Source: Candidatus Wallbacteria bacterium
GTDB lineage: Bacteria > Muiribacteriota > UBA6191 > JACPRK01
DNA: 64,000 nt
Reading direction: 5' to 3'
Assembly (NCBI GenBank): GCA_016213845.1
Contig: JACQZN010000036.1
Coordinates: 1-64,000 of the forward strand
Below are positions 27,344 to 34,341 of the stretch, in pieces. The notes under the pieces are model-generated. The model was given only the letters and a program-made list of their open reading frames with translations. It was not told the origin of the DNA and made no database searches. Position numbers and translations under genes: made by a program. How positions within the stretch are numbered: position 1 is the first letter of the stretch; each line of letters opens with the position of its first letter.

Positions 27344-28248
27344 TTGCTCGGGGCCGTCGGGTCGAGCAGCCGCACTCGGAAGGGCAGCTCGGCAGTGCCG
27401 TAGGAAGAGCGATTCCCGGTCACGTCCTCGATATCGGCCCAGTACTCGATGAAGGCCTCGAGGCCAGGTGGGCGGTCGAGCTCGACGATCCACAGGCTCT
27501 CGGCCTCCGTACCCTCTGTGCGGGAGGCCGGGGAGGTCGAGTACTCCACGCCGACTTGCGACCGGTGGTAGACGGTTACAGTCGATAGGGGAGATGCAGA
27601 GAAGATCCGCATCCGGATGGGCACCCTCTCTCCGAAGATGACGTCGTCCAGGTTTCCTGTGCCTTCCAGAACGGTTGCCGTCTGAGCTCCGATGATCTCG
27701 GCCTTGAACCGGGCCGGGGGAGCTGGCGCCGTGAGCGCCAGGTCGCCTCCGGGAAGCCGCCACGTCAAGTAGTAGCTGGCCACACGAGGACGCCCCTTCT
27801 CGATGTAGAGCTCGACCGTGCCGCTTCTCATGGGCAGCAGAGCCTCCGAAGCCAGAGGGTCGCTCCAATGAACGATCGCGTCGAGCGGAATGGCGGAAGA
27901 AGTGGTGACCGGGGCCCCGGCCGCAGGGGCAAGCGTGTGCGAAATGCTGCGCAGGCACCGCCAGAGCCTTTCGGGGTCCTCCATCGAGAGCCGCAGACGA
28001 AGCAACCGGCCCATCTCCACCCGCAGGTTTCCCACCGGCGCTTCGAGCACGGCAGCCCCCGGGGGAACGCTCGCCCGGGCGACCGTGGATGCGGCCCTGG
28101 GCTCCTGGCCCGCCGCGATCGTTGCCTCCCGAGCACCCTGCGCCGGAGCCCGGGACTGGGCGCCGAGCGGCCCGGCGCTCCAGGCGCAGAGGAGCGGCAT
28201 CAGGCTCCAGAGCGCGAGGCGGGCGAGCGCCGTCGAGGGGGCGTTCAA
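27340..28248 (-). CDS. Secreted beta-rich protein, paralog of the product of 23735-24520
   Basis: The start is TTG 28248, overlapping the marR stop by 4 nt, with GAGGGAG 8 nt upstream. The 302-residue product has a signal peptide (ARLALWSLMPLLCAWSAGPLGAQ) and a beta-rich body. Its second half matches the paralog at 23735 in order and motif (FGERVPIRMRIFSASPLSTVTVYHR, then LEAFIEYWADIEDVTGNRSSYGTAELPF). It also has an extra N-terminal region with TTSSAIPLDAIVHW. It lies between the regulator and the ClC gene, with overlaps on both sides. No named family was recognised. Confidence 0.78.
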   Translation of the reverse strand: MNAPSTALARLALWSLMPLLCAWSAGPLGAQSRAPAQGAREATIAAGQEPRAASTVARASVPPGAAVLEAPVGNLRVEMGRLLRLRLSMEDPERLWRCLRSISHTLAPAAGAPVTTSSAIPLDAIVHWSDPLASEALLPMRSGTVELYIEKGRPRVASYYLTWRLPGGDLALTAPAPPARFKAEIIGAQTATVLEGTGNLDDVIFGERVPIRMRIFSASPLSTVTVYHRSQVGVEYSTSPASRTEGTEAESLWIVELDRPPGLEAFIEYWADIEDVTGNRSSYGTAELPFRVRLLDPTAPSK

Positions 28249-28733
28249 CGGGTAATCTCCCTCAGCTCCAGGGACAGCGTCTCGAGAACGAGCCGAGCGG
28301 CCCGCACCTGCGCCGGCGTCAACTTCCGCAGCGCACCTTCGACGGCGGTCTCGATAGTGCCGGGGGTTCGCGTGTCGAGCCTTCGACCCAGCGGAGTCAG
28401 CCCGAGCAGCGCTCGCCGGCCATCGCCCGGCGCGCGCTGCCGCTCGACCCATCCCCGGGTCTCGAGCCGATGCAAGACCCCGGTGAGCGTGCTGGGATGC
28501 AGGTGCAGGATACCGGCAAGCCGGCCGGCCGAGATGCCCGGAAAGCGCCCTATGAGCCGCAGCGCGAGTCGCTGAGGCCCCGTCATGCCAAGCGTGGACC
28601 CCATGAGCTTCGAGGTCTTCTGCAAGCCGTGGTCGATGGCCCACAGCAGACGCATGAAGTCGAGCACTTCCCCCAGTGGCACCTCGTTCGGCTCGGCTGC
28701 TGACGGACTCCGGTGTCTCTTCTTTTCCCTCAT
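28245..28733 (-). CDS. MarR-family transcriptional regulator
   Basis: ATG 28733 follows GGGGAG at 5 nt. The 162-residue protein has the MarR winged helix-turn-helix: GRLAGILHLHPSTLTGVLHRLETRGWVER as the recognition helix and DGRRALLGLTPLGRRL as the wing, between N- and C-terminal dimer helices. MarR dimers bind short palindromes and let go on binding a ligand. A perfect 14-bp palindrome overlaps its own -35 box, and three more sites are found at the SPOR-like gene and the ABC/antiporter unit, so it probably represses itself and those units. The ligand is unknown. Confidence 0.93.
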   Translation of the reverse strand: MREKKRHRSPSAAEPNEVPLGEVLDFMRLLWAIDHGLQKTSKLMGSTLGMTGPQRLALRLIGRFPGISAGRLAGILHLHPSTLTGVLHRLETRGWVERQRAPGDGRRALLGLTPLGRRLDTRTPGTIETAVEGALRKLTPAQVRAARLVLETLSLELREITR

Positions 28734-28838
28734 CGTTACTCCCCGGCCCAGGCCGATCGAAACTCGCGCTGCGCAGCGACCGTGCGGAAGCAGGAAGCCG
28801 CCTCCACGGAGAGCGTCAGCAGACGGGGCATCCCCGAC

Positions 28839-28869
28839 AGTCTACCTCGTCACTGCTTTGAGCTCAAAG
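28839..28869 (-). promoter_or_regulatory. marR promoter with overlapping operator
   Basis: The palindrome CTTTGAGCTCAAAG (28856-28869) contains the minus-strand -35 box TTGAGC (28867-28862). After exactly 17 bp comes TAGACT (28844-28839). The layout (operator on the -35 box, 17-bp spacer) is the same as at 19240. About 100 nt of leader precedes the marR start. Confidence 0.68.
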
Positions 28870-28933
28870 TACCTTCGCCGTCCAAGGACACCCAGGTCGA
28901 CATCGCTCTGGGGGCGCGCGCAGTCCCGGGCCG

Positions 28934-29629
28934 TCAGCCCCCGCACCCCGTCCGCGGACAGCCCGGATGATAGGTCCAGCATTCGTCGTGGTACCGATCG
29001 CGGCAGCGCGGGCACGTCACGCCCGGCAGCTCTATCCCCTCCTTGCACAGCACGCACGTATCGCCCTCCAGGCGTCGCGGGGACGCCAGCTCGAACTGCC
29101 ACCGTAGCCGCGGCATCAAGGCCAGGCAGACGCCCGGCGCAGCGAGCCACGCCAGCGCCAGCAAGAGGTGCAGCAGGTCGCCCTGCCAGTTCGCGTAGAG
29201 CAGGAACCAGCCAAAACCGGCCATGGGCACGGCGTGCCAGCAACCGCGCCCCAGCTCCCGTCTCGTCGCCTCGTGCCGGTGCAGCAAGAGCGCGTACCAG
29301 CCGCAGCTCACGCCCAGGCCGGCCGCGAGGCTGATCCAGACGGCCAGCCGCTCTGGGAGCTGGCTCGCGAAGAGGTCGAGTGCGATGGCAACGAACCAGC
29401 CCGGCAGCATGGACGCGATCACGACCGTGCAGGTGCGATCGAGGATCTCCCGCAAATGTCGCGCAACCCGCGGAACCATCATCGCGCGCCCTTCCAGGAG
29501 CGCCATCCGGGCGCCCATCGCAGCCAGGTAGGCCGGCACACTCCACTGGATGAACGTGACCAGGTAGCTGACTCCGGCGAGCTGGATGTCGACACCGGCA
29601 CCCGTGGCGACCGAGAGGAGCGACTTCAT
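28934..29629 (-). CDS. Membrane protein with C-terminal prokaryotic RING-finger-like zinc domain
   Basis: The 231-residue protein has about five hydrophobic segments in its first 185 residues and ends in a Cys/His cluster: CVLCKEG, CPRCRDRYHDECWTYH, then CPRTGC. The spacing (C-x2-C, C-x2-C-x4-H-x2-C, then Cys pairs) is that of the prokaryotic RING finger families, which are found joined to membrane helices in bacteria and were proposed to act in protein modification or complex assembly. No ubiquitin-like partner is seen in the window. It stands alone between the marR promoter and the toxin-antitoxin pair. Confidence 0.75.
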   Translation of the reverse strand: MKSLLSVATGAGVDIQLAGVSYLVTFIQWSVPAYLAAMGARMALLEGRAMMVPRVARHLREILDRTCTVVIASMLPGWFVAIALDLFASQLPERLAVWISLAAGLGVSCGWYALLLHRHEATRRELGRGCWHAVPMAGFGWFLLYANWQGDLLHLLLALAWLAAPGVCLALMPRLRWQFELASPRRLEGDTCVLCKEGIELPGVTCPRCRDRYHDECWTYHPGCPRTGCGG

Positions 29630-29795
29630 GGACGTGGCAGCAGGAAGGGTCAGCGTGATGCATCCATCCTAGCGCGCCCCGCATCTCGGATGATGAGGAC
29701 TTCGATAGCGGACCCTCGGTAAGGACGGATGGACCCGAATTGTCGAAGGATGCGGGTCCCAATCCGTGGAGAGGCTTTCGTCACCCCTGGTCGGG

Positions 29796-29825
29796 TTGCG
29801 CAGACTCACCCAGAGAAGCTATTCT
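29796..29825 (+). promoter_or_regulatory. Candidate promoter for the MNT-HEPN pair
   Basis: TTGCGC (29796-29801), an 18-bp spacer and TATTCT (29820-29825) lie so close to the ATG at 29834 that the transcript would be leaderless or nearly so. There is no ribosome binding site before that ATG, which agrees. The rest of 29630-29795 shows only a short REP-like remnant (TGTCGAAGGATGC). Confidence 0.4.
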
Positions 29826-29833
29826 CCACATGC

Positions 29834-30274
29834 ATGAGCGACCCCGCCCGACAGAGACTCGTAGAGGCACTGGCGCGCGTTCCTCAGCTGCGCTTTGCCT
29901 ATCTGTTCGGCAGCCGGGCTTCCGGGCGACAGGGCTCGGAGAGCGACTGGGACCTCGCCGTCTACTGCGCCGAGAGGGATGCACGATTGCGATGGGAACT
30001 GCGGGAGCGAATCGGATGCGAGCTGGACGCTGCGATTCCGACGCGCTCCCAGGATCTGACTTTTCTCGAAGAGGCGCCCAGTGTTCTGGCGTATCAGGTC
30101 ATCCGATCCGGCGTGCTGCTCTTCTCCCGGGATGAGGACAGCAGGATAGAGTTCGTCGTCCGGACGCTCGCGTTCTACTTCGATGAACAGCCGCTGCGCC
30201 GCATCCACGAGGCAGCGCTGCTCGAGCGGATGACAAAAGGGAAAGGTGCATGGTCAACAGGCCGGTCCTCCTGA
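29834..30274 (+). CDS. MNT-domain antitoxin of a HEPN-MNT toxin-antitoxin pair
   Basis: The start ATG 29834 (MSDPARQRL) removes a 35-residue unlikely extension. The 146-residue protein has the minimal nucleotidyltransferase signature FGSRASGRQGSESDWDLAVY (GSx10DxD) that binds metal and ATP. In the known pairs the MNT protein neutralises the HEPN toxin by adding AMP units to its active site. The gene overlaps the HEPN gene by 25 nt and its last residues (KGKGAWSTGRSS) lie in the overlap. Confidence 0.88.
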   Translation: MSDPARQRLVEALARVPQLRFAYLFGSRASGRQGSESDWDLAVYCAERDARLRWELRERIGCELDAAIPTRSQDLTFLEEAPSVLAYQVIRSGVLLFSRDEDSRIEFVVRTLAFYFDEQPLRRIHEAALLERMTKGKGAWSTGRSS

Positions 30275-30678
30275 GGCGCTTGCAAGCGCTGGAGCAGTAC
30301 CTCGGCCGCCTCGAGCGGTTGGCCAGCACACCGCTGGATCGGTACCTGGAAAACGACACCCTCCAGGCGGCCTGCGAGCGCTGGTTGCACCTGGCAGCAG
30401 AGAGCGTCCTGGATGTGGCGAACCACGTCATCGCAAGCCGCGGGCTGCCTCCGCCCGAGGGATACGCCGACACGTTTCGAGTACTGTGCGATGCCGGCGT
30501 GCTGGAGCCTGGCTTGTCGTCGCGGCTCGCCGCCTTCGCCCGCCTGCGCAACATCCTGGTCCACGACTACCTCCGGATCGACTCGAAGCTCATTCACGCT
30601 TCGGTCGCGGAGGGCCTGAAGGACCTCCGGGAGTTCGGCCGCATCGTGGCCTCGATGCTCGAAGAAGCCGAGTCTTGA
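30250..30678 (+). CDS. HEPN-domain toxin (DUF86-like)
   Basis: ATG 30250 follows GGGAAAGG. The 142-residue helical protein has the HEPN ribonuclease motif R-x4-H with a following Tyr, seen as LRNILVHDYLRID (about residues 100-112). Such toxins cut RNA and are held in check by the adjoining MNT protein. The gene lies about 0.5 kb upstream of RADAR on the same strand, in what looks like a small defence cluster. Confidence 0.88.
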   Translation: MVNRPVLLRRLQALEQYLGRLERLASTPLDRYLENDTLQAACERWLHLAAESVLDVANHVIASRGLPPPEGYADTFRVLCDAGVLEPGLSSRLAAFARLRNILVHDYLRIDSKLIHASVAEGLKDLREFGRIVASMLEEAES

Positions 30679-30739
30679 GCCAACCGCTCCGTGCGGAACC
30701 GCCCCGAAACTACAGATGCGGAGAGCGGCAGTCTCTAGC

Positions 30740-31048
30740 ATGGCCAACATCGCCCAGCGCTTTGACGCCGGCTCCGACAGTGAACTCCAACGCTTCCTAC
30801 GCATGGCGCAGCGCTCAACCACCGAGGTGCAGTCACACCTCTTCGTCGCACTTGACCAGCGCTAGCTTTACCAAGCTGGCTTCGACGCCTTGTACAAGCA
30901 GGCACGCGAGACTCGGCGGCTCATCGGAGGCTTCATCAAGTACCTGATGAGCGCCACTACCGAGAACCATGACCCACATGGTATCCCCCCATCCTTGGAT
31001 TCCTCTGCTCGTCGATGGGGGCTTGCCGAGGGCCGCCGGCGCGACTAG
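30740..31048 (+). pseudogene. Broken four-helix-bundle (S23/IVS-type) protein gene
   Basis: One frame reads ANIAQRFDAGSDSELQRFL, then a TAG stop at 30863-30865, then LYQAGFDALYKQARETRRLI and GGFIKYLMS. This is the C-terminal two thirds of the four-helix-bundle family (typical ANIAEG... and ...RLIGGLIRYL). The N-terminal helix is missing and the stop interrupts the frame, so the gene is dead or the stop is a sequence error. The track does not list it. It fills the gap between the HEPN gene and RADAR. Confidence 0.7.
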
Positions 31049-31148
31049 ACTTGAAAGCAATCGGCTGCTGCGGGCGACGGGGAACAAGTGACCAGTCGGT
31101 CCCCCCAGTACATTGCGGCCAAGACCCGTAGACAAGGGAGGGGCTTGC

Positions 31149-34100
31149 TTGGCAACCAACGACAGGTCGAAGGGTCAGCACTTGCGCCCCGAGGCCCGGC
31201 CGTTCAGATTCTCCAAGTTGCTACCGTCGCAGCAGCGCGCTTTCGAGAGCATCGCCAGAGACCTGATCGAAGCTGTCAGTCACCTGCGCAAGGAAGCGCG
31301 CTCGGCGGCGCACCGCGAGGCGGCACTGACCGAAACGGGCCCGCACTACCGAAGGTTCAGCCCGAACAACACAGTGTTCCTGACAGGCGGTCGCGGCTCG
31401 GGGAAGTCGTCGCTGATGTTCTCGCTATTCGAGACGTTGGCCCACGGACACAGCGGCGAGAACTCTCGGCCGGAGACTCCTATCAAGACCGATGGCAAGC
31501 AAAAGGAGCCATCGACAAAGGCCCACATAGACCGGAGAGGCGACGAGATCATCGGAGAGTTGGAGGACATCGCCAGCCGCGTCATCCTGCTCGACATCCT
31601 CGACCTGGAGCCGCTTGCAGAACCGACCAACCTGCTTGCGTCACTTCTGATTCGCATCCGGGAAGCGGTCCGGCTACACAGGCCGTTTCCGACCGAAGGA
31701 ACGCTCTATCCGGGCAGGCGTCTCGGCGACGATCCCATGGAAGAGCTGCGCCGCCTGGAGGAGGACGCGATCCTCACCTGGAGCACGAACTTCCCCCAGA
31801 GAGGCTTCGAGCTGGACCCCGACACGCTGATTGCCGAGATCCGGCGGCCCGAGGAGGCCCGGCTCGACTTCAACAACCGGGTCAGCCAGGCGCTCAGGCG
31901 GTTGGGAACCGAGCTGATGCATATCAATCGTCTTCCCGGGCCCCCGCTGTTCCTTCTGCCCGTGGACGACTTCGACATGAATCCCAGCCGCTCGATCGAG
32001 ATCCTGAAACTGCTGCGGTTCGTCCAGGTGCCGCAGCTCTTCGTCCTCGTCCTGGGCGACATCCACATCGCTGAATTCATCTTTCAACTCTACATTTCGG
32101 GACAGTTGGCGCGTTCGGCCTCGGCCGATCGGGGCTCGAACTTGCTGTCGCTTCCGACGGACAGGGTCCGGGCGTTGGCCGGGAACATTGCGGCCAACGC
32201 ATTGAGGAAGTTGGTTCCCCCGGCCCAGCGGATCGAGCTGGAGCCGATGCCGGTGCAGGACGCTCTCGACTACGAGCCCGGCACGCCCACGCTCGATTCG
32301 CTCGAGGAGCCGGGCGAGAAGCAGCCGACCTTGCGCGCCAAGCTCGTTGACCTTCGAGTAACTGTCTCGACCGCGTCGTGTCTACCGCCTCGGCCTGGGA
32401 AGCCAGAACGGCAGCAGTTCCTTGCATGTCGGAACGTCGACACCCTGGCTGACATGATGACGGCCCGGCAGTTCTGGAAGAATTCAACGACGTTCGCGAG
32501 ATGGGTGGGCGGGAGCGACCCCCTGGTCTACCCCGCGTGCGCGCTCTTGAACTCTCCCCCGCGCCAGGTCGCCGATCTCTGGTTCGAGATCAGCAACGTG
32601 ATCGAAGCCACGGCCGAACTGCCAGAGCCGAAGGAGCCGGATGCCAAGGTCAGCGAAGAAAACAGGGAACGCAGACGGCGCAGACTGGAGAAATTCGTCG
32701 CCCTGTTGGGTCGACAGGTGGTCTCGGCCGCGGATGAAGACCCGACCTTGTCGCCCGAGGAGAAACTGGTCCTGCGCGACGCCGTGCGCCAGCAGTTCGA
32801 GGGCCACACGGAGCTCGTGACCCGAGGCATCGAACCGGCCCACCGGGAGCCAGGTCCCACCCTCTACACGAAGGTGGATGAGATGCCCTCGGCAACGGTG
32901 CGAGTTCGAGTGTTCAATGACTTCGACTTCCGCCCGAAGGTTCGCAGAGAGGAGCAGGAGTCGCCGCCACGCCACGAGGGGCTGCCCCGAGACGCGCGCC
33001 GCAACGAATTTCGGGTCAGTGACCAGGTCCCGGCGTCGTTACTGCTGTTGCACGATATCTTGGTCTGGAACGATCAGTGGGGCCTGTTGGGCGAGCCTCT
33101 GGTTCCGGCGTGGGGCGACGGTGGCTCGACAGGGCTGGGGGAGACCGGCATCGATCGATTGAACACGGCCTTCGACGACAGCAAGTATCGTTGCCCCTGG
33201 CCCACCCCATCCTGGCAGTCCTTCTGGGAGTTCAGTTTGCTGCGAGGGGCTTGGAATCACGTCTGGCGGCTCTGCAAGACCTATCTCGAGACCGAGCGGA
33301 GGCCAACCTTCACCGGAGGTGCCAAGCCCCCTTGCTCGATAGGCGAGTGGCTGCTCTACCGCTGGATAGGCTCGTGTACGGCCGCGCTGCTGCCTCCCAG
33401 GAACTGGAATCCGGCTCAGGCTGATGGAGCTCCTTCCACCCTGACCGTCGAGGACTTCATGCTCCTGGCCAAGATGCTGGGTGTGGGAAACGAACTCGAT
33501 GACCAGGCGGACGAAGAGGACCCGCCCAAGTTCGCCAAGGACATCTGCGATGAGTTCCTGTTGAATCAGGAAAACTCGTTGAGTGAGGAGGACACCCTCC
33601 TGAAGGAGGCCTCTACGATTCGCGGGAAACTGGATGTGATTTCCAGGAGCGCCCCCGATCCCGACGAGGAGGTCGACTGGAGGGTGATTGTGCGCGCACT
33701 GCGCTCGCTGCGTGACGAGGTCGGGCAAGTCAAGGGCGATGACTGGGAGTGGTATCCGCCCTCGGATAGACGCGCCAGGATTGTGCGCGATTGGGTGACG
33801 GATGCGTACTGGCTCTGCCTCCTGCACGGCATTGACGACGTGGTGGAGGAATCCTGGAAGCGGCCCACCTTCGTCCGCCGAGCGCTGGGAAACATGGCTC
33901 GAAGGTGCTTTGGCGTAAAAGATATCGCTCGAATCGCCAGAATCAAAAAGGACCAGCTCGACAGAATCGTGATCGAAGTGGAAACGCGAACCAAGGAGCT
34001 TCGCGATGGCAAGAAGAGCAGGGAGGACTTTGCCAAGTCGCTGCTCGAGGCTGTCGAGGGACTTGCAGACCTCAGTGGTGCCAAGAGCGAAGCCTTGAAG

Positions 34101-34274
34101 CAACAACAGAGGGAGGACTTTACGAAGTCGCTGCTCGACGCTGTCGAGAAACTCGCAAGCATCAGCGGTGCCTCCAGTGGGGCCTCGACCCAACCGGAGG
34201 CAGTCCCGACGGCTACCCAGGCCAAGCCGACGACGACGCCAACCGGCATGCCCCCGTCCCCAGCCGCGACCTGA
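31149..34274 (+). CDS. rdrA: RADAR ATPase RdrA
   Basis: The preferred start is TTG 31149, with AGGGAGGGG 5 nt before it (the track uses TTG 31113). About 1041 residues. A P-loop (FLTGGRGSGKSSLM, about residues 78-91) and a Walker B (LFLLPVDDFDM) define a STAND/AAA-type ATPase; SYIVILLDILDLEP-like strands lie between them (seen as SRVILLDILDLEP). The rest is helical with no further named domain. Identification rests on this ATPase plus the adenosine deaminase gene directly downstream, the two-gene layout of RADAR. Reported function: RdrA and RdrB form large assemblies that deaminate adenosine (RNA and/or ATP) on phage infection. A 30-residue tandem repeat ends the protein. Confidence 0.85.
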   Translation: MATNDRSKGQHLRPEARPFRFSKLLPSQQRAFESIARDLIEAVSHLRKEARSAAHREAALTETGPHYRRFSPNNTVFLTGGRGSGKSSLMFSLFETLAHGHSGENSRPETPIKTDGKQKEPSTKAHIDRRGDEIIGELEDIASRVILLDILDLEPLAEPTNLLASLLIRIREAVRLHRPFPTEGTLYPGRRLGDDPMEELRRLEEDAILTWSTNFPQRGFELDPDTLIAEIRRPEEARLDFNNRVSQALRRLGTELMHINRLPGPPLFLLPVDDFDMNPSRSIEILKLLRFVQVPQLFVLVLGDIHIAEFIFQLYISGQLARSASADRGSNLLSLPTDRVRALAGNIAANALRKLVPPAQRIELEPMPVQDALDYEPGTPTLDSLEEPGEKQPTLRAKLVDLRVTVSTASCLPPRPGKPERQQFLACRNVDTLADMMTARQFWKNSTTFARWVGGSDPLVYPACALLNSPPRQVADLWFEISNVIEATAELPEPKEPDAKVSEENRERRRRRLEKFVALLGRQVVSAADEDPTLSPEEKLVLRDAVRQQFEGHTELVTRGIEPAHREPGPTLYTKVDEMPSATVRVRVFNDFDFRPKVRREEQESPPRHEGLPRDARRNEFRVSDQVPASLLLLHDILVWNDQWGLLGEPLVPAWGDGGSTGLGETGIDRLNTAFDDSKYRCPWPTPSWQSFWEFSLLRGAWNHVWRLCKTYLETERRPTFTGGAKPPCSIGEWLLYRWIGSCTAALLPPRNWNPAQADGAPSTLTVEDFMLLAKMLGVGNELDDQADEEDPPKFAKDICDEFLLNQENSLSEEDTLLKEASTIRGKLDVISRSAPDPDEEVDWRVIVRALRSLRDEVGQVKGDDWEWYPPSDRRARIVRDWVTDAYWLCLLHGIDDVVEESWKRPTFVRRALGNMARRCFGVKDIARIARIKKDQLDRIVIEVETRTKELRDGKKSREDFAKSLLEAVEGLADLSGAKSEALKQQQREDFTKSLLDAVEKLASISGASSGASTQPEAVPTATQAKPTTTPTGMPPSPAAT
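34020..34178 (+). repeat. Tandem in-frame duplication at the rdrA 3' end
   Basis: Two copies of about 69 nt (34020-34088 and 34110-34178), offset by 90 nt, encode REDFAKSLLEAVEGLADLSG and REDFTKSLLDAVEKLASISG. The offset is a whole number of codons, so the reading frame is kept. The unit is an amphipathic helix. Confidence 0.85.
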
Positions 34275-34341
34275 TCGCCCATTTGACCCGTGAGAGGACG
34301 CTTCTTCCTCGCTCGCAGGACCGGCCGACCTCGAACGTCCA

